A DNA stretch of 45,059 nucleotides, from assembly GCA_017609405.1 (NCBI GenBank), contig JAFCDZ010000005.1, forward strand, positions 1 to 45,059. Direction: 5' to 3'. The DNA comes from Candidatus Pacearchaeota archaeon (GTDB lineage Archaea > Nanobdellota > Nanobdellia > Pacearchaeales > GW2011-AR1). The notes under the pieces are model-generated. The model was not told the origin of the DNA. It ran no database searches and saw only the letters and a program-made list of their open reading frames with translations. Numbering within the stretch: position 1 is the stretch's first letter; each line of letters starts with the position of its first letter. The translations under genes and the position numbers were made by a program. Shown here in pieces: positions 18,829-27,295 of the stretch.

Positions 18829-19128
18829 TTATTCAATTATTTGGGATTCATCAAATCCCTGTTTAATTAATGCTTGTTTTACTCTTTTCTTATGATCTCC
18901 CATTAATTCTATTTCATTATTCTTTATTGTTCCACCGCAAGCTAACTCATTTTTTAATTCTTTTGCTATCTTTTTTATATCTGTTCCCTTGTCAAATCCA
19001 GACACTATTGTTATCATTTTACCATATCTTCTTTTTTCTGTTTTTATTGTAATTTTTTGATTTTCTTTGGATATCTGATCGCATATACATGCATATTCAG
19101 GCAACCCGCATCTTGGACAGATATTCAT
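18829..19128 (-). CDS. SUI1/eIF1 translation initiation factor with an N-terminal CxxC-rich segment
   Basis: RYGKMITIVSGFDKGTDIKKIAKELKNELACGGTIKNNEIELMGDHKKRVKQALIKQGFDESQI; N-terminus CPRCGLPEYACIC. Confidence 0.92.
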   Translation of the reverse strand: MNICPRCGLPEYACICDQISKENQKITIKTEKRRYGKMITIVSGFDKGTDIKKIAKELKNELACGGTIKNNEIELMGDHKKRVKQALIKQGFDESQIIE

Positions 19129-19322
19129 GCTTTGTTTTTTAATTCCTCCCTTTTCCTTTTTATTGTTTGAATTTTAGCAAGACCTCTTCTTATCTCCCTT
19201 ATATTTGATTTTCCTGTTTCTTTATTTATTCCTTTTAGTAGAGAGAGTTCTAACTCTTTCTCTTTTTCTTCAAGCTCCTTATCACTTAATTTATCTAATT
19301 CACTATACTTAATTCTTGCCAT
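19125..19322 (-). CDS. rpl29: Ribosomal protein uL29
   Basis: NIREIRRGLAKIQTIKRKRE; position after uS3. Confidence 0.88.
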   Translation of the reverse strand: MARIKYSELDKLSDKELEEKEKELELSLLKGINKETGKSNIREIRRGLAKIQTIKRKREELKNKA

Positions 19323-19959
19323 TTTTTAGAACCTCCTTACTTTGTTCTTTTATTTTATTCAATTTTTCTTCATCAAGTTCAATCCTTCCTTTTAATTTTG
19401 TTCCAGGAGCAATTATTGAAACTTTTATTCCTATGATACCTGGTCTTGTTTGAGCTGTTGCTTTTGCTTTATCAACCACGCTTGTGCTTTCTCCTGTTTT
19501 CTTTAAATATCCTTGTGAAAATCTCCAAACTCTTGCCCTTGAACTCGGAAGTTTTCCACTTAATACAATCTCTGCACCTAATGCACCAGCATTCATTATT
19601 TTTTGAAGAGTTTTATAAGCAATTACTTTAAATTTAAGAGGTCCATTCTTTTCAAGAGCAAGAGCAATATCTTCAGCTACGATTCTTGCATCAAATTCAG
19701 GATTTTTTATCTCTTCAATTTCTATTTGAGGATTCTCTAATTCAAACTTTTTCTTTATTATTTCCATGATTTCATTTATTTTTTCTCCACCCCTACCAAT
19801 AACTAATCCAGGTCTATGTGTAGATATGATTATTTTCTCACCAATAGGAGTGTATTTAATTTCTACTCTACTAATTTTTCCTTTTCCAATAGAGTTCTTA
19901 ATATACTCCTTCATAGCAAATTCTTTCTTTTTAAATTCTACAACCTTTCTTTCTTCCAT
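19309..19959 (-). CDS. rps3: Ribosomal protein uS3
   Basis: THRPGLVIGRGGEKINEI, KLPSSRARVWRFSQGYLKKTG, GIIGIKVSIIAPGT. Confidence 0.95.
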   Translation of the reverse strand: MEERKVVEFKKKEFAMKEYIKNSIGKGKISRVEIKYTPIGEKIIISTHRPGLVIGRGGEKINEIMEIIKKKFELENPQIEIEEIKNPEFDARIVAEDIALALEKNGPLKFKVIAYKTLQKIMNAGALGAEIVLSGKLPSSRARVWRFSQGYLKKTGESTSVVDKAKATAQTRPGIIGIKVSIIAPGTKLKGRIELDEEKLNKIKEQSKEVLKNGKN

Positions 19960-20053
19960 TTGAATTTAACCTCCATGCAATAATTCGAATGTTTGAAAAT
20001 CTTTGATTTTACTTCCATTTGAATTTAACCTCCATGCAATAATTCGAATGTTT
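19953..20053. repeat. Direct duplication (42 bp, period 59) of the rps3 Shine-Dalgarno/start region
   Basis: cttccatttgaatttaacctccatgcaataattcgaatgttt at 19953-19994 and 20012-20053. The minus strand reads ...GGAGGTTAAATTCAAATGGAAG. Confidence 0.95.
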
Positions 20054-20060
20054 TTTCATT

Positions 20061-20771
20061 TTATTTATTACCTCCTTCTTTACATTTTATTAATATGTGT
20101 GTTCTCTTTTTCCTTGCAGCACCTTTTTTTGTATAAGGCCTTGAAGCTATGTTTGCTATTGCTTCAATTATGATTGGATTGCTAATATCATTATTATTTG
20201 CAGAACCTCTTAAATTCTTAAGTAATTTAATAAAATAATATGCTGCTTTTTTAGGATATCTTCCAGACATCATTCCTTTTTTATGAGGGATTTCTCCCTT
20301 CATAGGGATGGCTCTTTTTAATGCAATAACCTCTTCAAGCTCTTCTATTGCTTGATTTATCTCTCTTCCTTTAATATATCTGCAAACAGCGACACTCTGT
20401 TTTGTTGATATTGGAAGATCTTTTCCAAGAACATGGACAATATCTTTTTTTTGTTTTTTCTTTTCAGGAACTTTTTCTGTTTCTTTATCTTTATTTTCAC
20501 TTTCTTTTGTTTTTTCACTATCTTCTTTTTTGTCGCTCTCTTTAATAATCTTATTCTTCTCTTCTTCAGCTTTGGTTATTTTTTCTTCTTTCTTTTCTTC
20601 AGTTTCTTTTCTTAAAGAAACTCCTTCTTCAGTTTCTTTTCTTAAAGAAACTCCTTCTTTTGTTTTTTCCTTAGTTTCTTCCTTTGAAGGAACTTTTTTT
20701 TCAGTTTCCTTCTTTGGAGAAACTCCCTTTTTAGTTTCTTTCTTTCCTTTTGTTTGTTTTTTCTCTACCAT
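20061..20771 (-). CDS. rpl22: Ribosomal protein uL22 with a roughly 110-aa repeat-bearing charged N-terminal extension
   Basis: Core DLPISTKQSVAVCRYIKGREINQAIEELEEVIALKRAIPM...; extension contains GVSLRKETEEGVSLRKETEE. Confidence 0.93.
   Translation of the reverse strand: MVEKKQTKGKKETKKGVSPKKETEKKVPSKEETKEKTKEGVSLRKETEEGVSLRKETEEKKEEKITKAEEEKNKIIKESDKKEDSEKTKESENKDKETEKVPEKKKQKKDIVHVLGKDLPISTKQSVAVCRYIKGREINQAIEELEEVIALKRAIPMKGEIPHKKGMMSGRYPKKAAYYFIKLLKNLRGSANNNDISNPIIIEAIANIASRPYTKKGAARKKRTHILIKCKEGGNK
20595..20654. repeat. Two perfect 30-nt tandem coding repeats in uL22
   Basis: ttcttcagtttcttttcttaaagaaactcc x2. Confidence 0.95.
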
Positions 20772-20773
20772 TT

Positions 20774-21169
20774 TTATTTCTTAGATTTAAATTTAGTTCC
20801 TTTAGTAGCTCCAACACCTGCTGAACCGTGTTTAACTTTTGCTCTTGTAGGAGAAAATTCTCCTAATCTGTGTCCGAGCATATCTTTTGTTATCTCAGTA
20901 AATATGAATGTTTTTCCATTATGAATGCCTATTTTCATACCAATCATTTGTGGAACAACAATTAAGTGTCTTTTATGTGTTTTTATTGGTTTGTTCTTCT
21001 CTATTTTCTTTTTACATTTTTTTAAGAATTCTTCTATTTCTTGAAAATTTCTTAATACACTTCTTCTTGCTCTTGATGTTAAATATTTTGCAAATTCTCG
21101 AATATCCATTTGTTTTAATTCTTCTATTTTCTTTCCACGATATGTTTCTTCTTTTTGTTCACTTTCCAT
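20774..21169 (-). CDS. rps19: Ribosomal protein uS19
   Basis: KTHKRHLIVVPQMIGMKIGIHNGKTFIFTEITKDMLGHRLGEFSPTR. Confidence 0.95.
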   Translation of the reverse strand: MESEQKEETYRGKKIEELKQMDIREFAKYLTSRARRSVLRNFQEIEEFLKKCKKKIEKNKPIKTHKRHLIVVPQMIGMKIGIHNGKTFIFTEITKDMLGHRLGEFSPTRAKVKHGSAGVGATKGTKFKSKK

Positions 21170-21170
21170 T

Positions 21171-21881
21171 TTATTTCCTCTTTCCAGTTCTTCTTGGTCT
21201 TAGAAGACCTACTTTTTGTCCTGGAGCAGAATTTCTCTTTGCAATTCTTGATTTTGGAACTTTTCCTCTTCCTGAACCAAATGGATGGTCAATAGCATTC
21301 ATCTTTCCAGCAGAAGTTCTTGGCCATAATTTATTTTTAGCTTTTTGTAGATAATATTTTGCTCCTGCTTTTATAAATGGTTTTTCTAATCTTCCGTCTC
21401 CTGCGCATATACCTATTATTGCCCTACATTCTTTTTTTAATCTTTTTTCTTTTTTTGATGGTAAGAGTATTGCTACTTCTTCTCCCAATTTTTTTGAAAC
21501 AACTGCAAAACACCCTCCACTCCTTACAAGATTTCCTCCATTCCCTGGAATTGATTCTACAGCATAAACCTTTGTTCCAATTGGAATGTTTTCTAATTTT
21601 AATATATTCCCATTTGAAATTTCATTTCCATCAAAAGATATCTCTTGCCCAACATACATTCCATTTGAAGCAGGGATATAAAAATGATTGATTTTGTTTT
21701 CTTGAACAAACTCTATTTTTGCAATAGGTGTTGTTTGTCCTGCAGAATTTAATAATTTTATGACTTTTCCTTTTCCTGAAAGGTCCTTTGGATAACTAAA
21801 TTTATATCTATATGCTTGCCTTCTGACTCTATATGTTTTACTTCCTCTTCCTCTTCTTTGTTGAATTATTCTCTTTCCCAT
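21171..21881 (-). CDS. rpl2: Ribosomal protein uL2
   Basis: GKRIIQQRRGRGS, SGGCFAVVSKKLGEEVAILLPS, GKMNAIDHPFGSGRG. Confidence 0.96.
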   Translation of the reverse strand: MGKRIIQQRRGRGSKTYRVRRQAYRYKFSYPKDLSGKGKVIKLLNSAGQTTPIAKIEFVQENKINHFYIPASNGMYVGQEISFDGNEISNGNILKLENIPIGTKVYAVESIPGNGGNLVRSGGCFAVVSKKLGEEVAILLPSKKEKRLKKECRAIIGICAGDGRLEKPFIKAGAKYYLQKAKNKLWPRTSAGKMNAIDHPFGSGRGKVPKSRIAKRNSAPGQKVGLLRPRRTGKRK

Positions 21882-22118
21882 TTAAAACACTCCTAGTTTA
21901 GTTGCAACATCAATTGCAGGGTTTTCTTTTTTTAATTTAACATAAGCATATTTTTTATTATCTTTTATTGCAACATTGACTTTCTCTACTTTTACATCTA
22001 ATAATTTTTCTATTTCTTCTTTTATCATCTTCTTATCATAATTTTTAGGAAATTCAAACATTAATGTATTGTTCAATTCAATTAACCTTAATGCTTTCTC
22101 AGTTTTTATTATCTTCAT
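21882..22118 (-). CDS. rpl23: Ribosomal protein uL23
   Basis: TEKALRLIELNNTLMFEF..., KKYAYVKLKKENPAIDVATKLGVF. Confidence 0.92.
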   Translation of the reverse strand: MKIIKTEKALRLIELNNTLMFEFPKNYDKKMIKEEIEKLLDVKVEKVNVAIKDNKKYAYVKLKKENPAIDVATKLGVF

Positions 22119-22914
22119 TTTTTCCCTCCAAACGTTTTTTTAAATCTTCAATAGCTTTTTCAGTATAGATTGTTAATCTTCCAATACCATTTTTTGCCGC
22201 AAAGTCTATAACACTAACTTGCCTTGCTGGTTTTATATCAACACCTTTTATTTTTAACTTTTCATTGTCCCCAATTACTATTAGTGCTCCAGCATTTGAT
22301 TTATATTTTCTCCCCCTCATTTTTCCTCTTCCACTTCTAATCTTCTTCTTTTTTATTGCGAGAGAATATATTTTTTCTCCAAGAATCTTTTTTATTGCTG
22401 AGAAGAATTCTTTTGTTTTCTTAATTCCAGTTAATTTTGATTCTACAATGAGAGGTAGTTTTAGGTCTTCTTCTAATGTTTTATACCTCTTTTTTAATTC
22501 TTCTATTTTTGTTGTTGCTGTTAAGCAGGATATTAAAGCTATCCTTAATTCTTTTTTATTTATTTTTGCGTTATTCTCTTTGTTTTTTGGTGGATGAGAC
22601 CTTCTTCCACCTACAGCATTTGGTATTTCTGCTGCTTGCCATACAAACCTACTTCCTCTTCGAGATAATATCTTTCTTGGAACCCTTGATATTCCATATC
22701 CATATCCGCTTCTCCAAACATGCCTTCTATGAACTATCTTTCCTTGAGCATTTTGCTGTCTTCCAGCAAGAGGGGAATTAGAATAGGGTTGTATTTTTCT
22801 TTTTGCTTCTAAAACTTTTAATACAATATCCTCTCTAATTGTTGAACTAAAGAATTTTGGAAGCTCAATTTCTTTCTTCTTTTTACCATCTAATCCGATT
22901 ACTTCTGTTTTCAT
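22099..22914 (-). CDS. rpl4: Ribosomal protein uL4
   Basis: SPLAGRQQNAQGKIVHRRHVWRSGYGYGISRVPRK, GGRRSHPPK. Confidence 0.95.
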   Translation of the reverse strand: MKTEVIGLDGKKKKEIELPKFFSSTIREDIVLKVLEAKRKIQPYSNSPLAGRQQNAQGKIVHRRHVWRSGYGYGISRVPRKILSRRGSRFVWQAAEIPNAVGGRRSHPPKNKENNAKINKKELRIALISCLTATTKIEELKKRYKTLEEDLKLPLIVESKLTGIKKTKEFFSAIKKILGEKIYSLAIKKKKIRSGRGKMRGRKYKSNAGALIVIGDNEKLKIKGVDIKPARQVSVIDFAAKNGIGRLTIYTEKAIEDLKKRLEGKNEDNKN

Positions 22915-23861
22915 TTTATTATCCTCCTAAATTCATATTCTTTTTTTAATTGGTCTTTTGAAGGTCTTAATGCATGTGTTATTATTACTTGTCTTTTTGC
23001 AGGACCTTGCACTGAACCTGTTATAATAATGTAATCTGTTTTTATATTTCCATAGTTTTTTATATTCTCTATTTTTTCACTCTCTTCCTCTTTTCCAATG
23101 AAGACTATCTTTTGATTATAATGTGTTCTTGTAAAGAAACCTGTCTGTCCAGCCATTGGGGCTCTGAATGTAACATAAGCTGGATGCCATGGACCAATTG
23201 AACCAGGGGTTCTTCTACCTTTTTCAGATTTGTGTTGTTTTAGGCTTATTCCAAATCTTTTTACAGGGCCTTGGAATCCCTTACCTTTTGTAACTCCACG
23301 AATATCAACTAATTCTCCAACTTCAAAAACATCAAAGATTCTGAAGCCATTTTCAAGAGAATTTTTTATAAATTCTAATTTTTCTTCCTTTGTTCCATTT
23401 AATCCAATTTCTGAAATATCAGGTGTTTTTTTAATTCCTGTCTTTTTAACCTCACTATAAACAATAACCCTAACATCATCATAATCTTCTGGAGAAAAAT
23501 CCTCAATTTTTTTTGTCTCTTTTTTTGGTATCTTTATTTTTGATTTTAATCTTTTATCAATATTTTTTTGTATAACTTCTCCAATAACCTTACCCCCTTT
23601 ATAAAATCTAATTGATAAAACCCTCATTCTTGGACATTCAAGAATTGTACAGGCTATTGGAATATCTTTTCCTTTATTCATTGAATTAGGAGTATTATCT
23701 CTTATTAAAACAGAAGCCATACCTGCTTTATAACATATAAATCCTTTGAGGTTTTTTCCATTAGAAATAGCATCCCAATTAACTCTATGCAAAATCTTTC
23801 TTGCTCTCTTTCTTGGCCAAAATTGCAGGCTTCCTTTTCTCGGTGATTTTCTCGTAGGCAT
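22911..23861 (-). CDS. rpl3: Ribosomal protein uL3
   Basis: RKSPRKGSLQFWPRKRA, VTKGKGFQGPVKRFGI, TPGSIGPWHPAYVTFRAPMAGQTGFFTRTHYN. Confidence 0.96.
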   Translation of the reverse strand: MPTRKSPRKGSLQFWPRKRARKILHRVNWDAISNGKNLKGFICYKAGMASVLIRDNTPNSMNKGKDIPIACTILECPRMRVLSIRFYKGGKVIGEVIQKNIDKRLKSKIKIPKKETKKIEDFSPEDYDDVRVIVYSEVKKTGIKKTPDISEIGLNGTKEEKLEFIKNSLENGFRIFDVFEVGELVDIRGVTKGKGFQGPVKRFGISLKQHKSEKGRRTPGSIGPWHPAYVTFRAPMAGQTGFFTRTHYNQKIVFIGKEEESEKIENIKNYGNIKTDYIIITGSVQGPAKRQVIITHALRPSKDQLKKEYEFRRIIK

Positions 23862-24003
23862 CTTTTATCCTTCTTTCTGTTACAGCGGAGATTCTCATTT
23901 TAATAATAAGATATGGAAAAAATAACCCTTTATAAACCTTGTTGTTATGTTGTTTTTTAGTATCTCTGGCCCCTATTCTTTAAGAATTGTCTATGAATTT
24001 TTT

Positions 24004-25023
24004 TTAACATTCAACACCAAAAGCCTTACAGAATCCTTCAAAGATTACTTTGGACAGAAAATCTTTGCTAATCTTTTTAGAATCTTTTTCATTTTGAGGG
24101 GTCTTGAAATAATACTCTTCTTCTTTAATTCTTTTTAATGTTTCTTGAGGAATTTCAAATTTTTTATTTAATTCTTTTTTTAAGGGATAAAAAGAATAAT
24201 AAAGTCCATGAGCAAAGAAGATTAACCACTCTTTTCTTGTTTTCTTACTTAATTTATTTATGATTGTTCTAATGTTTTCTTCTAGTTCTTTAAGGAAATT
24301 TTCAAGATTTCTGATTTCTTTTCCATTTACCAGAACTTTACTTGCCTTCTTTAGGGGAATTTTTAATAAGTGATTAAAAAAATCAACTTTAGGGTTTGTA
24401 GAAATTTTTTCCACAATTGTTATTTGATCGTAGGGGAAATCTTTTATCTCTTTTATAAAAGGGTTTTTTAAATGAAAATAATCTTTAACCCAATACCTCT
24501 CGCCTTTTTCTTCATAAGGGCCATGAAAAGAATATCCCAGTCTCATTGATGTAGGGTATATTAACTCTAAATACATAAATAAAAGAAAGGATATTTTATT
24601 TGTCAAGGATATATCCTTCATAAAATCTTTCGAAAAAAGGGATTTATCAACAAAAGAATCCTGTAGAATATTTAATTTACCTTTACAATAGGGATCTTTT
24701 CTAACAACTTTTAATACTTCAAAAATTTGATTAGCTAATTCAAACCTCTCTTCGTTACTTAAATCAGAATCATTAAGGTAGGTTAAGTAGGTAGTCACTA
24801 ATGTAGGGTGTTCAAATAATCTCGCAATTTCTTTATTTGAATAATCTTTCTTTTTCAATTCCCTAAATGTATTTAATAAATCTCTACAAAATTCTTTGCC
24901 GAGATAATGAGAGAGATCATTTGGAGTAAAAGGCCAAAGAGCACTTAATGTATCTCCTGAATGCAAATCTGCTAAATCTTCTCCCATTTGTTTAGCCAAT
25001 TTTATTATTTCTTGTTTAGTCAT
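24004..25023 (-). CDS. Unassigned 339-aa protein coupled to a swivelling domain
   Basis: Long ORF with no family I recognise; conserved-looking motif MRLGYSFHGPYEEKGERYWVKDYFHLKNPF; start overlaps the stop of the upstream gene (25016). Confidence 0.75.
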   Translation of the reverse strand: MTKQEIIKLAKQMGEDLADLHSGDTLSALWPFTPNDLSHYLGKEFCRDLLNTFRELKKKDYSNKEIARLFEHPTLVTTYLTYLNDSDLSNEERFELANQIFEVLKVVRKDPYCKGKLNILQDSFVDKSLFSKDFMKDISLTNKISFLLFMYLELIYPTSMRLGYSFHGPYEEKGERYWVKDYFHLKNPFIKEIKDFPYDQITIVEKISTNPKVDFFNHLLKIPLKKASKVLVNGKEIRNLENFLKELEENIRTIINKLSKKTRKEWLIFFAHGLYYSFYPLKKELNKKFEIPQETLKRIKEEEYYFKTPQNEKDSKKISKDFLSKVIFEGFCKAFGVEC

Positions 25024-25342
25024 TTTTTATAAATTCTATTTTGTTATTTGTGGCGTCTAATTTTATAATTGAACCTTCTGGAATCTTTTTCTTAGCTTCA
25101 ATAACCCCCATAATACAGGGTTTATTCATCTCTCTTGATATGATGGCTAAATGACAGAGCTCACCACCCACTTCACTAATTATTCCTCCTGCTTTCATAA
25201 ATGCCAACGAATAAAGAGGGGAGTTGTTAGAAGTAATAATAATGCTATTTTCATCGATTCTATCTACATCTTCTAAATTATTTAAGTGGATGACCCTTCC
25301 TTCAATCTTCCCCTTACAAGCAACAATCCCTGAATAAACCAT
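25016..25342 (-). CDS. Stand-alone PEP-utilizing enzyme mobile (phosphohistidine swivelling) domain
   Basis: IITSNNSPLYSLAFMKAGGIISEVGGELCHLAIISREMNKPCIMGV matches the GG.xCHxAIxxRE phosphohistidine motif; the rest of a PEP synthase-type enzyme is absent. Confidence 0.85.
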   Translation of the reverse strand: MVYSGIVACKGKIEGRVIHLNNLEDVDRIDENSIIITSNNSPLYSLAFMKAGGIISEVGGELCHLAIISREMNKPCIMGVIEAKKKIPEGSIIKLDATNNKIEFIKND

Positions 25343-25423
25343 AATTATACACAGTTTTTATTTTTTTTAAATATTCTTTATAGTAGATTGTCTTTCAAAA
25401 TCTTTTAAAGCATTTTTTTAGAA

Positions 25424-26152
25424 TCAGGCAGCAAATTCATGTTCATTTACAATCTCTTCTCCATCAATCTTTGCTTTTCTTATTACTTTTCCAATTCTTA
25501 TTGCAGCTTCTCTCATTTTAGCAAAGTCATTGCTATCTTTCAATTCTTCAGGTATTTCAAGAGATTCTATTATAAAGTCATGGCTTATTCTTGCCTCTGA
25601 AAAATCTTCTTTTTCAAAAATTATCTTTTTAACAATCTCTTTGTCTTTTGTCTGTATTTTACAAAAATCAACTTTTTTTTCATCATCTCCTTTATTACTT
25701 GGCTTTCCAGATTTTGGAGCTTTTGGTTTTATTTTTAGTTTTGTTCCGTCAGAGGATTCAAAACTGAATGCAAAAAAAGCTCTTGGAACCAAATTTAAGA
25801 AATTAAGAATATCTTCTCCGCTTAATTCCTCTTCGATTATATATCTTTTTACTCCCTGAAATTGCTTTATTTGAGCATTTTTTAATAGTTCTTGAAATTT
25901 AGGAATTTCATTTAGGTTCCTTGTGGATACAATTGCACCACTAACTTTTGTTTTGTTTTTTCCCATTTTTTTAGCGACTTCTCTTACAAGGTCATTTGCA
26001 AATTCAGAATCTGTAGATATCTTATAAGTTCCTCCAGAAACCTTTGCTTCTATGTTTGCCATATTTAGAAATTTCCCCCTACTGAATTTTTGAAAATAAA
26101 AATGAACAGATTCATCAATGGAATCATCAAACACCTTTTTTATAAATGTCAT
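25424..26152 (-). CDS. Uncharacterised protein
   Basis: 242-aa ORF of normal composition; no recognised domain. Confidence 0.65.
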   Translation of the reverse strand: MTFIKKVFDDSIDESVHFYFQKFSRGKFLNMANIEAKVSGGTYKISTDSEFANDLVREVAKKMGKNKTKVSGAIVSTRNLNEIPKFQELLKNAQIKQFQGVKRYIIEEELSGEDILNFLNLVPRAFFAFSFESSDGTKLKIKPKAPKSGKPSNKGDDEKKVDFCKIQTKDKEIVKKIIFEKEDFSEARISHDFIIESLEIPEELKDSNDFAKMREAAIRIGKVIRKAKIDGEEIVNEHEFAA

Positions 26153-26283
26153 GATAGATATACAGAAATTCTTTTTTTAAATATTTTTGTGTTTTTATTT
26201 TTTAATTATTAAATAGTAATCTTTTCTTTTTTTGATATTTTTTTAATCATAAGATTTATAAGGATAAAAGAACTTATTTAAAA

Positions 26284-27294
26284 ATGGACAGAGAGTATTT
26301 TAATAGGGTTGTATCAATCTCTCTTTTGTTAATCTCTTTAGTTTTATCTTTTATTTTAATAAGACCTATTTTAATATCAATAACTCTCGGACTTATTTTA
26401 GCTTTTATTTTCATACCTGTTTATGATATTATTTATAAAAAAACTAAATCTCCAAATCTTTCTGCTTCAGTTACTACAATTATTTTACTTTTGCTTATTG
26501 TACTGCTTATAGTTTTCTTTGTTCCGCTTATTGTACAAAGTCTGCTTCAAACTTATCTATCTCTACAAAAATCTTCTTTTTCCTCAGATATTGTTAAGCA
26601 AATACTTCCTGCTGTCTCTAACTTAGAAAAGTTTACTGGAGACATAACATATCTTTTTCGTTCTTTTTTATTAAAAATATTTAATTCAATGTTAAATTAT
26701 TTATCCTCCTTTATTTTTCAACTTCCATCAATTTCCTTTCAACTACTTGTTGTATTTTTTGTTTTTTATTTTACAATAAGGGATAGAAAAGAATTGTTGA
26801 ATTATATTAGTAGTCTTTCTCCTTTTAATCCAGAACTAAATAAGAAATTGTTTGATTATACAAAAGATATAACTGTTTCTGTTTTATACGGGCAGGTTAT
26901 CGTAGGATTTATTCAAGGTATCATTATTGGTGCAGGTTTTTTCATTTTTGGTATCTCTAATGCTTTTTTATTAACCCTTCTTGCTGTTGTTGCAGGTATT
27001 TTCCCTATTATAGGGACAGGTATTGTGTGGGTTCCTGTTGTAGGTTATCTCTTTATTAAAGGAGATTTTCCTATTGCATTGGGTCTGACAATTTTTGGAA
27101 TTATATCTTCTTTTATTGATAGTTTCTTAAGGCCTTTAATCGTCTCTAAGAGAACAAAAATCCATACAGGACTAGTTATTCTCGGAATGATAGGAGGTTT
27201 TTTTGTGTTTGGAATTGTTGGTTTTGTGGTAGGTCCTTTAATTCTTGAATACTCTTTGATTTTGTTAGAAATCTATAGAAAGAGCGAAAGATAA
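26284..27294 (+). CDS. AI-2E family (PerM-like) transporter
   Basis: Multi-TM with FYFTIRDRKELL, GQVIVGFIQGIIIGAGFFIFGI, FPIIGTGIVWVPVV, DSFLRPLIVSKRTKIH. Confidence 0.85.
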   Translation: MDREYFNRVVSISLLLISLVLSFILIRPILISITLGLILAFIFIPVYDIIYKKTKSPNLSASVTTIILLLLIVLLIVFFVPLIVQSLLQTYLSLQKSSFSSDIVKQILPAVSNLEKFTGDITYLFRSFLLKIFNSMLNYLSSFIFQLPSISFQLLVVFFVFYFTIRDRKELLNYISSLSPFNPELNKKLFDYTKDITVSVLYGQVIVGFIQGIIIGAGFFIFGISNAFLLTLLAVVAGIFPIIGTGIVWVPVVGYLFIKGDFPIALGLTIFGIISSFIDSFLRPLIVSKRTKIHTGLVILGMIGGFFVFGIVGFVVGPLILEYSLILLEIYRKSER

Positions 27295-27295
27295 A

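Noticed and set aside
12498-23861. The ribosomal superoperon as a novel system
   Set aside because: The gene order is standard archaeal; only the extensions and the rps3 start duplication are unusual.
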